NCBI GenBank assembly: GCA_013365325.1
Contig: JABVXV010000078.1
Location: forward strand, 1-64,000
Direction of reading: 5' to 3'
DNA: 64,000 nucleotides
DNA from: Dipetalonema caudispina
Lineage: Eukaryota > Nematoda > Chromadorea > Rhabditida > Onchocercidae
Positions within the stretch are counted from its first letter, which is position 1, and each line of letters starts with the position of its first letter. Shown here one piece after another: positions 39,438 to 53,685 of this stretch. The notes beneath the pieces were generated by a model that saw nothing but the letters and a program-made list of their open reading frames with translations, ran no database searches and was not told the origin of the DNA. The position numbers were made by a program, and so were the translations under genes.

Positions 39438-39964
39438 TTCAAAGTGATGATTTTATTTTAAACGCGCTCAAGTTCTCTTTGTTTCTGTTTTTTATGAATT
39501 TTTTTCCTGGAGATTATTGTTAGTCCATATATTTTTGTTGCTTGCCTTTCCAGTAGCTAATGGTTATTTTGCAGTACGAGTCCATTGTCCTTAAGAAAAT
39601 TCAAATTTTGCATTTGAAGGCACTAGGAAAAGTTATCATCTGCATCACGCGTCTGAATTAATATGTTGTGCGTGTATTTCATGTTTTTTTTTTTTTCTTA
39701 GATACATATAGTTCAGCACAATTTCCTGCAAACAAAATTTTATCGAAGAACTCCACGTTTGTTTGCTTATCTTACTGCGGTTTTCGTTTCCGAACCGTAT
39801 TTCACATCCTTTATTCTTGTATAAATTTGTGTGCGTTGATGTTTTGCAGAGTTGGTCTGAAATTTTAAAACTTTTAAACAATTAAGGTGAAATTCATAAA
39901 CCCACCTCCATAAGATATCCATTCTGTTTATTACCACCTATGTATTCATGAACTATTTCGTCGC

Positions 39965-40007
39965 AATAAAGTTCTTGTTGTCAATTGTTTCTTTATTCCC
40001 GAATAAA
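39965..40007 (+). terminator. Two AATAAA poly(A) signals of eIF3J
   Basis: Perfect hexamers at 39965-39970 and 40002-40007, about 530 and 565 bp after the stop codon. They are the best candidates for the 3' end of the eIF3J transcript. The next gene's leader acceptor is about 390 bp further on. Confidence 0.6.
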
Positions 40008-40408
40008 GTTGTTTTTTCGGATTTGTCGACAGTATTGCTTTTTTGCTTTTGTATATGTTCTGGACAGGTTATTCTTTTTACAGGTAAATTCGACATTTTC
40101 TTAATGTAAACAATTCTGTTTATTATCTAAACACATTCCTCAAAGTAGTTATTAAATTAATACTACAGGGTATATTCGTTGATTTAGTATCTGCGCTACT
40201 AATGAAGAAAGTTGGAATGAAGTGTAAAGTTTACAGCTTATCGAAGACCAATTATTTATTTGTTCTTTGATTAGTAAAATTGATAGGAAACTTATTGCAA
40301 AAAATAAATCGGCTTCTGTTGAAAATCCTTTATTGAAGTACCATTTAGGTTGGTATATTCGGTAGCCTTTTTATAGATAATTTTACACGGATTGTTATAG
40401 GTGCAACG

Positions 40409-43400
40409 ATGGCCGATGAAGCATCCAGTTCAGGTGAAATACCACGTAACCTGCGAAGTCATTCGATAAACTGTATCCAGCATAAAACGGAAGATTTTGA
40501 AACAAGTTATGATAATATCGATATAATGCAATGGGAAGACGATGATGTCGGTAATGATCAAACAAATCATCGTTATATCATAATCATGATCATACTTCCT
40601 ATTATATTAATTTATTAAAAAATAATTAGAAATGATTAAGGTTTTGAGTAATTTGAGAATTGTATAATTATGGTATTTTCAAAATAAGATTGTAAACATT
40701 TTATAATCATTGCTTCAAGAATTACATTATTTAAAAAATATTCCTCTCACTTTTTCACAAATTTAACTTGTTTATTTAATTTTTTTCAGCTTTACGTTTG
40801 GCTGCTAATAGATCTTGTCTGTTATCGAATCGGCCAACAACGCAAGAAATGAATGCTTTTCCGGAACTTAAAAAGAGTCGTGGAAGTACTGCCTTATATT
40901 TATATTTGAGAAACAAATTGGTAATTTCTTATCTTATTAATAAAAAAAAAAAAAAGCTAAAACGAATTGTTACAAAATTATTCAAAATTTTTAACATATA
41001 TCTGTTATGTTAGCTTGTAAAGACAAATAATTTCTTCTACAAATATTAATTTCAGCTACAAATGTGGCATCGAAATCCACGAATAGAACTTACATTTCGA
41101 GATTTTATAAATGAATTATCCTCACCATATGATAGTAAGTTTTTACCATCAATTTACTGGCAAACATTTAAGCATCCAGTTCTTTCCGATGGGTTATTTT
41201 ACTACACAGTTTAACAACTTTAGTAATTCATCTTTTTAAGAAGGCGAATTAAAATGTTTACCGAATCTTGTTCTTTTCCAAAATATAGAATATAAATTTT
41301 TTCAGGTGATCCATTATTCGTTCGTCGCATTCATGAATTCCTTCAACGTTTTGGTTACATAAATGTGGGCATCTTCAATCGCTTAACTGGTATGTGGCTA
41401 AAGTTGACAAATTTCAAAATTTCTAATACAATTTTAAAAAATATCTAAGTCAGTATGTCTCAATGTTTTGATTATATTAATTTGAGCAACTTTCTTTATT
41501 TCCATCAATTTGATATCCATTTATATATTTGATAAAAAAGTGATAGAAATGTTAGCTTCTCTCATATTTCAATGTGTTATGATATCCATTCTAAAGAATC
41601 TGGATAATTTCTATTATCCGTATCCAAATAGCAATGATATTACTCAAAATGCTTGTAACGAAATGAGAGCAATGATTTTTCTTCACATTCAATGCCTTAT
41701 TCTCATTAAAGATATTGATTGTTTCAGATATTTCAATTTTCTAATTACAAGTAAGAAGACTGTTTCAGCTCCACCGAAAACTTTCCCAAAACGAGTTATA
41801 GTGATTGGTGCTGGTATAGCTGGTATCATTGCTGCACGACAGCTCAAATCTTTTGGTTTAGATGTAGTTCTTTTGGAAGCTAGGGTAAGTGATTTATTGT
41901 ATAGTAATGTAATATCTTTACTCTTTTTTCTTTTTCCAGAAATATATGATTTTAAAATTAATACAGTCTCAATACTTGAAATAATTTTTTTAATGTCGAA
42001 GTAAGACCAACCTAAGTTATGGTTACTATTTTATGTGCAAGAATTTGTTAAAGTGGACTTTCGAAAATTCAGCTAAAAGCATGTCTCACATCCTTTATTG
42101 TCACTTCAAACAGCAAACGAATCATTTTTCCCTTTAGAAAAAATTGGAATGTTTGAATTGTTGCAATCTGATAATCCTATCTTAGTCCAATTCTAACCAT
42201 TGAGTTATACATAGATGTTAATTTTTTAAAATTGCGAAAAAAAGGAAAACCTTGTTTAGTCTCGAATTGGTGGTCGTATATCGACATATATTAAACCACT
42301 TACTGGCCCCACAAGTATGGAAAACAAAAGTCGAGATCATATTGTTGCGGAATTAGGCGCATCCTTCATTTATGGAACATGTATGTACTTTTTAATTTAA
42401 TTTAAAAAAAAAAAAAATGATAAAATGATATTTGTAACTCTTGAACTATCGTAACGGATAAATCCTTTTATTGTATGCTTGTGAAAAAAGCAAAATCAGT
42501 ACTAACTTATTATTAGGATCTCTGAAATTTTTCGAGTGAGCTTTTTTTTTTTTTTTAACTAAATAAATGTTGATCGCTTTGCGCTTAGCCAAGTCTTTAA
42601 ATTGTACTTAAATTACTTGAAGTTATTTTTCATTTTGTTTTGACCTAATCTGATTCTTTCACATTAATGTAGACATTGAGGAGGAAATCTGTACAACTTA
42701 TTGCAACAAACTGTAGTAAATCCAGAAGTTATTTAACTTTTATTTTCAATTCCGTTTAATCTATTTTAGTTGGAAATCCATTGATGACGTTATGCAAGCA
42801 GTTTGAAGTTAGATGCCTTCCTATTTGCCTTGATCAGTGTCCAATATATGATCCCACTGGCAAAGCAGTATGTCATTTTTTTCATCTTAACATTTTGTGA
42901 ATGAATACATTCTATTTGCATGAAAGTTGAGAAAACTAATTAAAGTTAGAATTAAAAATTTTCTTTTTCTCAAACAAATGACTATTATTATTTTATGTTG
43001 CATTACAAGGATCGTGTGGTGTATTGAAACATCGTACATTTTCATACATTTATGCACTTTTTTCTCTATTTCGGAAATGAAATTTAAGGTTGAACCACGA
43101 CGAGTACGATTAGTTGAACGTGCATTCAACAGTATCATTTGTGCTTCAGCGTATATGGCGCATGTTAAAGGAATTACGGAACTGAATGGGCGCAAATTAA
43201 GTCTGGGCGAAACTTTCACTGTTATGTTAAAGTAAGTTTGAAACTTTTAATTTTGTGAGAAACATTCAAAATTTGTTCCAAAAACCTATATCATTCATCT
43301 TTTTGACATGATTCACGTTGATTTTAAAAGTCGCGTGATGTTTAGGATTTGCAATATTTTCTTGAATAAGCTTGTTGATCTCCGTATCAGTTTTCGTGAA

Positions 43401-43587
43401 TTATTTATTTACATTATATTGTTAATATTATTTAGTATAGTAAACAATATGCATGATGCGGAATTCTTTTGTTCTATGCACTTTCCAACATGCTTAGCTA
43501 AATTCACGTAGATTATTAAAACCTTTCTAGGATGAAAAAAAATTTGTTGCTTTCGTTTGATACAGCAATGATGCTATGTTACAGAAT

Positions 43588-43618
<31 letters not shown>

Positions 43619-46501
43619 AAGTATTCTTTTCATTTTGACTTGCTGATTCAAACGTGATTATTTGGTATGATTTGATTTTTTTATCCCTTTAAAAATTATC
43701 CGATCCAAGAGTTTATATATATATATATATATCATTTTTTTCAGAGAACAAGATTATCGACTGCAAACCAGACGTATTTCTTACTTCGCATCATACGAAA
43801 ATGTGTTGAATAAACTGAAAGTCGTTCAAGATACGGTAAACGCACATTCACTTTTTACTTCATATATTTTTTATGTGAAGTATTTTAAGAACGATGAATT
43901 TCCAACAGTACTCCGAAGTTTCGGCGAAACAAGTCGAAATGTCGCTGTTGTAGTTAAAATTAAATTTAACGATTAATGATTTGTATAAAGGAAGCTTACA
44001 TATGTGGTGACATAGCAGACTCATTGTGTAAGAGATTGAAAATTTTTTGATGATAAAACAGATAAATATTTTTAGATGGTTCTCAAGAAGGATGAAATAA
44101 TACGATTGCATGAGGCTTACGGAGAGTTGAAAGAAAAAGAAGGATGTACTGATTTAAGTGAAGATGAACAGATGGAAAATGAAATCATGTTGAAATGTGC
44201 CGTCAAAGATATCGATGATGCTATTCAGGTCATGTGAAACTTGAATTTGAAATTAAAAATTTATTACTGGTTCTAATACTGTTATTTGATGACTCGTAAT
44301 ACAGTTTAAGATAGTAATTCTCATTTCACTGTATAATATAGATCTTACAACTAAAGAATTTTTTTCCTGGCATGGTTGTCTAGCTTTACAGATTCAGCAT
44401 TACAAAGAGTGGTTAATGAAAAATAAAAAAAAAAAGTTTCAACTCATGCAATTTAATTAGAAATAATATTATTAAGATGAAATTTTTTAAATTAATAACG
44501 ATAGATGAACAGTCAAATATATGGATTTGGTCTTTTTTATAAAGCGTTGAATCTTTCATATATTATACAATGAATTTAGGATTGATAAGTAACAGGAAAA
44601 GTTGTTAAAATTATATAAATTTTTTCTTCTTTTTTTTAATGTGGATTTTCTCTACTTTTAGGCTTATGAATCATTAGAATCAAAAAGGAGAGAAATCAAC
44701 GTTGCACTGTTAGAACTATCCAGGAATGAACCAAGGTATGTCGATTACGGCTAAATTTCTCTAGTGGATTTATTCTTTGAATAATTTTACTTCCATTTTT
44801 TACAGTGGTTTCACTGTTGGGTATTTTGCATGTATTAGATCATTTTTTAGAATACATAAAAATGCATAATACAACTTACTGAAAATTTGAAATAAGGCTC
44901 TTAAGGTATATCACTTTTGATCAAACGATTGTTGGTACTGCTAATGCCACATCTATTTATATTTTTATTAATTCTTTTTTTTTCCTTTGATGAAAGTCAA
45001 TGAAAATTACGGATTTAATGCTAGTATTTGTTTATAAACAATAAAATTCAGAATATCGAGGGAAACAATCTGTCGTATTATTATTACTATTATTCGGTAA
45101 TAATTAGCTCACCTTATTTTACTCCTAATTATCCCACTAGTATCCTGGAGGACAGGAAAAAGCTTGCAAATTTAAATGATTTAATGACATAAGACATATT
45201 TTGAACAAAATTTTCTCATCAAATTTGGTGAAGAGCATGTTTTTACTAAATGTAGTATTGTTCATTTCAGAGTTAGTTATACTATGCGAAATAAACTTCT
45301 GAAATTCCCAGAAAAATTGTTTTTCGAAATAGATAGTATTTAATTATCCCTCCCGAAATATTGACAATCTGTTGTTCTGTCCGGGTTTATTTGTTCGTCC
45401 GTCTGTTTGTTTACAATTATTATAGTGTCATATTGCATCAATGATGACTTACGTTCATGTTTGACCTCTCGTATAATCTTTTGTTCAATTTTGTCTCATC
45501 TTCTTTTTCGTCATCTTCTTTAACTCCCTCTGGGAATTCTTTCCTCTTTTAGTGCCAATAAAAGTGATACCAAAGGTCATAATATTGGTAATAACCGGTA
45601 AAATACCGTACCTTTGAAGAGGGACGGAGGAGAAAGACAGAGAAAGAGAGGGTAAAAATTACGTCAAAATATAATCACACGTCTCCATATATGTGCATAT
45701 ATTTATGTTAATTAGATACATTGGATAATTACAGTGAAATAGGAAAGGATCATTCATGGAATAGAAAAGACAATAAAAGATCAACAAAAGGCAAGAAAAA
45801 TGAATTCCTTCCCCGAATCGAATATTTTCTTTTTTTTTGAATAAAAACAGAAAATATCAAATATTAAAATCTAATAGAAAAAATGAGATTGTTCATGCAG
45901 AGTGTAGATTTATATATTTGCAATGCTAAAAAATAACTTTTTAAATAAATCCGAATACAATAAGTTTAATTGCAACAATGTTAACTAAATTCGTTGCTAT
46001 CATTGATCATAAATTTATGAAATAGGCAAGAGATTTCCAACAAACGAATTTCAGAATAAAATATATTCAAATATACTTTTAACAGAAGCATTAAAACTTA
46101 TATGGTTATAATTTAGATTCTGGAAATTAAAAAAAAAAAAAAAAAATAAAATAAATAAACCAAATCAAATTTATATGATTTAATATTGCTTCATTTTTAG
46201 TACCGTTTATATGAATGAGATGGATAAAAGAATACTCGATTTTCATATCGCAAATTTGGAATATTTTATCGGCTCATCAATCGATGAAGTTTCTTTGAAA
46301 CATTGGAATCAAAAAGCGGATTATGGCCTAGAAGGACCGAATATGTACGGTAAGTACTGCATTGCATGCCTTTTTTTTTGTGTGTGCTTGTTTTTAGATA
46401 GAATTGATAGACAGAAAAGTCTTGAAAGATTAAATGAAAGTGCTAAATTTGATACATTAGTGAAATTTGAATGGAAGCTTCCTAAAGGTCACTATGATTA
46501 G
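40409..46501 (+). CDS. LSD1/KDM1-like protein, truncated after the Tower domain
   Basis: Homologue of the flavin-dependent histone H3K4 demethylase LSD1 (C. elegans LSD-1/SPR-5), a nuclear chromatin repressor. Thirteen exons keep phase: 40409-40550, 40790-40920, 41056-41134, 41306-41389, 41769-41884, 42260-42380, 42770-42867, 43089-43231, 43745-43835, 44076-44228, 44662-44735, 46201-46349, 46398-46501. They give 494 residues, against roughly 770-850 for full LSD1 proteins. Domains: acidic N-terminus; SWIRM (RNPRIELTFRDFINEL, RRIHEFLQRFGYINVGIFNR); FAD-binding Rossmann start (VIVIGAGIAGIIAARQL, LLEARSRIGGRIS); AELGASFIYG; and a two-helix Tower. The match resumes with VYMNEMDKRILDFHIANLEY and SLKHWNQ. 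After GLEGPNMYG the sequence diverges: the last exon encodes an unrelated charged tail (RQKSLERLNESAKFDTL) and TAG. The second half of the oxidase (active-site Lys, second FAD contacts) is absent. The last intron is 48 nt, so spliced and retained forms both stay in frame. Demethylase activity is not expected. Confidence 0.88.
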
Positions 46502-47998
46502 TTATTCAGAAGAAAAGCAATTTCTCGATTAATTATTGGAAAGTAGGTAGAGAGAAAAACGCACATTAATCATCAATTATAGTGGCTTTTATATTAATTA
46601 TGATGAGAATGGAAATGGATGAGTTTTTCAAATCTGTAGAAAATAATTAAGCTACATCAAAGCGAATAAGCTTCTTTTTTCTTTTGAAAAGTTTTTATCA
46701 TTTGAACTTTTCTTTTTCAAAATATGTCGATTATATTACTTAGCATTGTTAATTTCTTCATTTTTAATCCTTTTTTTTTCCGTATTTCTGTTCATTTAAA
46801 TCTTCTTGAACTATATATATATATATATATCTTGGCACTTTCATTTTCTAATCATTCCTAAATTGCTGGAATACTTTGCTTCCAAAGTAAAGCTCAGCAG
46901 AATAGTGAACAAGTTCATCTTGATTTTTTGTAATTTTAAAACGATCACATAAAATATTGTTAGTTTTTCGTTTGAAACTTGCAGCTTCACCATATATCCT
47001 CTGATTTCTATCAAAAAGTTTCATTTTTGATTTATTTAACATGATTAACTTACATAATTTTGTTTATTTTGAGATTTAAAGGAATTTTTTTTCTTACGAA
47101 AAAATACATGAATTTCACTAATTAATTATCTTAGTTTGCATAGTAACATTTTTTAATGATATTTTATTCAAAAAAAAAAAAAGGCAAAAAACACTGTAGA
47201 TAAGAGTAGCACACAGAGAAGTATATTTATAAAATTAAACGGTAAAAAAAAAGGCGAAATGCTTTATGATAGTTGTTTAAAGAAAAAAAAAAAATTGAAA
47301 TTCATTTCAATCAATTTTTACTGCCTCTAAAAGAACACCTCTATGCTAATATAAAACTTCTTCTGAAAGAATGATTAGATGAAAGAGTTGTTCATTTCAG
47401 AGTTCATTTATTAACCTCCTAAAATTAAATATTTATTTCTGTAAGCATTTGCCTTAGTTTAAAATCGAAATAAGAAATATTATCTTTTAGTAACAATAAT
47501 AATAATATAAGAATATCTACAAAATAAAAACCCGTGAATTGAAGAGCAATGATATCAGTAAAGCAATTTGGTAAAGTTAAATGGATACTATTGAAAGTTT
47601 ATGTAGTAGTACTGATTTCGATTCAATTTAAGTCTTTTTAGATAATTTCAATCTTTGAAATGAAATGAGTTAAGATATTTGTATTTCCTCAATTTTTTCG
47701 ATCTAATTTGTTTCATTATTCTTTCCTTAATTTCTAAATGGATAACACACCATAATTAAAATTTTTTTAAAATCTTTTTATATAAATTAAAATCCAAAAG
47801 CGAAATATTGTTGAGAAAGATTTCGTTTGTTTCTCTTCTTCTTATTTTTTTTTTTGAAAGAAAGTTAAACTTTTTGAAAGTTTTTTTTTTTTTTTTTATT
47901 TTCCCTTACAAATTTTAGGACTTTCATAAGGCAGTACTATAAAGTATTAATATTTTCAATAAAATACATAGGAGAAAATGTTACGAATGGAAGCAATT
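46502..47998. other. Convergent intergenic region between LSD1-like and Toll genes
   Basis: AT-rich 1.5 kb with a TA microsatellite near 46813-46830 and several A/T runs. I looked here for the missing C-terminal oxidase exons of the LSD1-like gene on the + strand and found none. A TTTATT (AATAAA on the minus strand) at 47895-47900 is a good poly(A) candidate for the Toll gene, about 100 bp past its stop. Confidence 0.5.
47895..47900 (-). terminator. AATAAA poly(A) signal of the Toll receptor gene
   Basis: Perfect hexamer on the minus strand, about 100 nt downstream of the TAA stop at 47999-48001, inside a T-rich (A-rich on minus) stretch. Confidence 0.45.
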
Positions 47999-50900
47999 TT
48001 AAACAATATCACTAGGCACAATACTACCGTAACAATCGGAATAAATTTGTGATGAGCCACCACTACAGGATGATGGTGCAATCCGGATGGGTAAAGCTGA
48101 ATGTAGTAGATTCCAAAACAACGGGTCATTCATTCGAATACACGTATTTTTGCGTAAAATTTGACCTAATTCAGCATCCAATTGATTAGGTTCAATACCA
48201 TCACCAAGTAATGCAATTAACTTTTTGTGACGATTTTTGGCGAAAATTTGATGAGATGTTTTGATCTAAAAAAAGAAATTATTAAAAAATGAAGTAATAT
48301 TATTAAAATTTATTGAAATAAAATCAATTAATTTTAAATTTTTAAAATTTACCAACAAAATATAGTCAATCAATTATTTCCTTATTATATTAAATTATCC
48401 TAGAAATGTATAAATTAAACAAGCAAATTAATCATCGACAATTTATCAAATAATTTTATAACTTATTGTTTTTAATAATTTAATGCTAAATATCTTTGAT
48501 GAATTGATAATTACGGAATTTACCATAGTTTATTTATAAAAATTAAGATACCTGTAATGTTTTCCATTCATTATCTAAGAAATGTTGGGTTAAAACAAGT
48601 ATAAGTGATTGAGCACATTCCATTTGATTGATAAGTTCATCGGATATTGTATGCACTCGAGAATTATAATTTGGACCATCTCTATGCAAAAGGCATAAAA
48701 TATACTCTTCGGATTCAAGTTGCCTGAAAAAAAAAAAAAATAAATATAATGTAAATTTTAATTATTGAGTTATATTTAAATCTATGCTATATTATTGGAA
48801 ATAACATTCATTTTTGTGAAAAGTTTAATTTATATTTAGAAACCTTTGAAATTTCTTTTATCTTAAACAGATTGAAATTTATTTTAATTCACACACACAA
48901 AAAAAAAAATTTTTTCTCTTTTTTGCATGAAAGTTTATTTTTTTTCTCTTTTTGCTTTTCTTTTTTTTTTTTCTTCTATCAAATTTAGAAATACTTTTTG
49001 ATAAGGTATAATTATCTAGAAAATGATCAATTTGAAATAGTTTAAAAATTTTTAGAATTTTTTCATACCTATATAAGGTATCAATGATAAGTTTTTCATC
49101 CTTCTTTGAATAGCTAATGAAAGCATCGAAATGGATGAGTGGTAATGGACTGGAACCAGGTGTAGTATGTGTACCGGTAAATGATGGTGGTACTTTATAT
49201 CTTCGTTGTACTATCACTGATTTCGTCTTCCGAAGGAATAACACAGCAAGAAGTATCAAACCGGTTGTTATTAACGCTACAGCAAATAGTACCGTAATAA
49301 TGAGGAATGAATTTGTAGTTCCTTCGGTACCAAATACACCGCTTGCAGTAGGTGCACAAATGGTCCTAAAAATGAGATAACCTCATCACCATAAATGAGG
49401 TAACATAACTTTTTTTTTTTTTTTTTTTTGAGTATTAAAGCTAACCTGTTTTTTTTTTCTTCTTTAAGTGTTAACTTACACTTTATTTTATCATTTTGAT
49501 TTACTTAACTTTATTGATAAACAAAAAGTAGGGGAAAATTTAAAAATTAGTTAGTAATAAAAAAGAAAAAAAAAAATAAAATAGCACTAACGTATTAGCG
49601 GTAGCGATAAATTGTGCCATCGGTATTTGGAAAATATCCTCGCCGAAATTTGGAGGATAAGCACTAAGAATTGTTGTATCATTCTCTCGAACTGCACGAC
49701 TAATATTTTCAACGCAAAAAATATCTGATACATCATGTATCACGTCCAAATTACGTGAGAACCAAAATTGTATACGAAAACGTGGTGAGCAATCACAGCG
49801 AAATAAATTGGAACCTAGCGTGATATCCGTGATCTGTTTTCCATATTGCTCAATGGATAACGGTAAATCCTGAAAATATCACCATGATTTATCCTATATA
49901 TTCATAATTTATATTTCTCATTATTATTATATCATTGTTGTAATTATTGCATTACATATCCGATAAGTATATTTTATGAATGTTACCAAACCTAAAATTC
50001 CAATAGCAAAGAAAAAAAATTTTTTTTTAAAACTTTACTTAATTTTTCTTCACATCCTACCTGTAGCTTATTATTATGTAAGGTAATGGTTTTTAGTTGT
50101 GGCATCACTTCGTTAAGCCGATCTCCAAGTGACATTAAGTGATTGTTATGAAGTAATAAGGTTGTTATTTTATTCGTTCGATACAGTTCATCACCTGTCA
50201 AACGCATCAGATAATTTCCAGAAAGATCCAATAGCTGAAAATTTAGCCGTTAAAAACAATAATTATTTATAATGCTCAATGAAATTTTCGCGAAAATTCA
50301 AGAAATCAAATGAAAAATTTTTATCAGATTTAAAATTTCAATAATTTGCATAATTTTATAATATTGAAGTTGTATTCTAAAGTTACAACACTAAGTAATG
50401 CATCTATCCATATATATAATATAATTTTTTTCTGAATAATTTTCAAATTTTTATTAAAAATTTTAAGGAATTTCCAATAACTAATAGGAAACCTTTAATG
50501 AAGGTAATGTATTGAATGCCAAAGGTTGTACTTCCCGTATTGATGAGTGATTAAGATGAAGATGCAACAAACGTGTACGTCCCAGGAAATCATGACTTCG
50601 AATGATAGGAATTTCCATATGTTCCAAATAAATATGTGTAGCATACATTGGTATATCCTAAAAATTAATTGCTTTAATTATGATAGATTAATTAATTGCT
50701 TTATCAGAAGCTTTGAATATCAAATTAATTTAAGGGGTGTAAAATTTTGGAGCAAAATTTAATTTATAATACGAACTTTAGCTCCATTTTTAATCAGATA
50801 TCTTTCTTTACATTCTTCATGTAAACTTTTATGAACTATCTTAGAATTTTACACAATTGTTCATAAATTTAGCATTATTGATTGAAGTTAATTAACTGTG

Positions 50901-53652
50901 ATACAATTATTACTTTTGGTGAGAAATTCTTATGATCCTCCGATTCTAATGCCACACATCGTACAATATTTGTGGTATATGTTGCATCATAATAACAATG
51001 ACAACCATCAGGACATTTCGATTTGCAATCACAATTACCATATTGACAGCATATGCAATTTGGCTCACAGACCTAAATTTAATAGTAATGATATTTCGTA
51101 AAAATTTAAAATGATGCATTTAATTAATGATATTACCTGAAATTATATCAAAATTCCTTCTTTACTTCAATTAAAAATTTTTAATGACACGAATTACTTG
51201 TTTATAATTGCATAACAAATCATCCTTGGTAATTTCCGATAATAAAATTCTCCGATTATGAATTCGATGTAAGCAAACAGCACGATTATCATCAACAATA
51301 TCAATAATAGACTTTTCCTAGAAAATATTTAATTTCAAAATTTGTTCCACTTGTAAATTATATTGATTTGTTGAAATATGGCAATGAAAAAGAAAAAAGA
51401 TACTAAGGAAATCAAATTAAAAAAATTATAATTCATTAAAAGGAAACCAAGTAGATATAATAAGTAAATGAGTAAATTCTACTAAATTAAAAATAATAAA
51501 TTAAACAATGAGATTAATTTTGCTAGAAGAAAAAAAAAAAAAAAAAAAGTAATACTAACATCTTTATTGTTCCGAATCCAATCCATTTCGCAGCTACAAT
51601 CTAATGGATTGTCAGCTACAGATAATCTTATCGGATGACCAGTTGTTAAAGTATCCACCATATATGCTGCTAATTCCAGGCTGGATAATTGATTTTTTCG
51701 TAAATCCAAACTACTTAGAAATTGTTTGCTTCGAAAGGTACCATTACCAATTGTATGAATTAAATTATCACTTAAATTTAAATATTCCACTGTGTTCGGA
51801 ATTTGCTCATCCGTTAAAGCCATGATACGATTTCGTTGTAACTGTAATTAAAAGTTATTAGAATTTGTGGAGTTTTTTTTTCTTCATATTTATAACAAAA
51901 TTTAGATTTCTAAAAATTAGTAGCATACAATAAAATGAAATTTTTTTTTTTTGCCTATTTTTTTCTTCAATTAATTTTTCTTATTTATTGATTAACTAAA
52001 TAATTTACTTCTACATGACGTATCCTTGATCGTTGAGTACTACTCAATAGGGTAATTTGATTATTGCTCATTTCGAGATGTGTCATTGTTATTGGGAATT
52101 CATCCCATTGAAGCACTTGAATCATATTGAAACTTGAATTAAGACGTTTAAGATTTTGTAGCTCTTGAATTGCTCCATTAAAATTTGTTAAATAATTGCC
52201 AGATAGATCAAGTTGGCGTAATTTGGGACATTTTGAAAATGCATCTTCAGCTAAATGATCGATTGTGTTGAATGAAAGATCAAGTTCGATTAAACGAGGC
52301 ATATCCGAGAAAATATACGAATCGATCTGTAATGAATAAGTAATAATAAATTTTCATATTTATGAATTTAAATCAATTAATCCGTTATATTTCAATGAAG
52401 GTTTTCCTTCAAACATTTCCTTTCAATTTTTCTTAATCATTTTTTAATTTTTCCTTCTTTTTCTTTTCCAACAGAAAAGTTTCACATTTTTTTTGAATAG
52501 ACATTTGATGATTGATTTGATTGAATGATATTAGCCTTATCTGAGAAAATGAATACAGAACTCATATTCATGTTGTCTAGCCAAACAGCTAAAATAAACA
52601 GGATGATAATTGTATGTTAATGATAATAGTATCATTTAATACTTCATTAAATCTTCTTGAAAAATATTTTTCAATTATTTCTTTTGCAATATTTGATTAT
52701 TTCATTTATTAATTTTTTAATCATTTTATTCATGCATTTATACAAATCAAATTTTTTGTTTTAATTTCCAAAACAAAAAGATGATAAATATATTGTTAAA
52801 TAAGAGAAATTTTACACAAATATATTTGTTTGATTCATTTTATTTCATTTTTTTTTTTTTTTTTTTTTTTTTTCATTTTCTTTTTGTTACTTTTTACTTT
52901 TCCCAACAAAAAATGCCATAATTTTGGCGTCAAGAAACTACATTAAAGTTCTTTTTAGGCTAATGGGGAAAAATCTAAGATGAAAAAAAAAAAAAAAATA
53001 AGATAAAAAAAAAAAAAAAAAAAAAAAAAAAAGACCGGAAAGATGAGAGAGAGAGAGAGAGAAGAAAAAAAAAAAAAAAAAAGAGGAAAATAATGACCGT
53101 ACACGAATTGACCGTTAAGAAGATCGTTGTTGATGAGAAGATGAAAAGGATGACAGAATAACAGCATCTGTTAATGGATCGTATTCTTCCTCATCTGTCA
53201 GAAAAAAAAAAAAAAGAAAACTTTTAATCGTGTGAAAAACTCTTTCATCAAGTAGAAATAAAAATTTTATGTGAAATAGAAGTATAAGAGAGAAAGAGAA
53301 AAGAGGAAGAATGTAATTAATATTTTGATAAAGAAGAGAAAGAAGAAATTGAAAAATTCAAAAATCAAACGAATCGATTGATTAAATAGAAACAACAGAT
53401 GGATTTTTTGATTTTTTTTTTTTTTTTTTTTTTTTACACTAGTTGGTAAAGGTAATTTTAAAAAAGAAAACAAAAAAAATGAAATGAAAATTTACCGATG
53501 CAAGTTTATTCTTGCGAAAATTCAGCGTATGCAAATGTGGCAATTTGTTGAAAAGAAATTTGTAGGTTTTGCTGGAAAAAAGGAGTTTTAATTATATCAA
53601 ATTTGGAATAAATTTTCAACGAATTAAAATTATTTGAAAATTATGATCCGTT

Positions 53653-53685
<33 letters not shown>

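Noticed and set aside
42887..43219. 110-aa minus-strand open frame
   Set aside because: Antisense shadow of exon 8 of the LSD1-like gene on the plus strand.
45330..45700. Less AT-rich patch in intron 11 of the LSD1-like gene, considered as a hidden exon or ncRNA
   Set aside because: No open frame fits the phase of the flanking exons and only a weak hairpin is seen at about 45570-45620.
49117..49380. Plus-strand open frame of 87 aa
   Set aside because: Antisense of the transmembrane/TIR exon of the Toll gene.
52850..53480. Poly-Phe/Lys open frames in Toll intron 7
   Set aside because: Produced by A/T homopolymers and a GA repeat; no codon-like composition.
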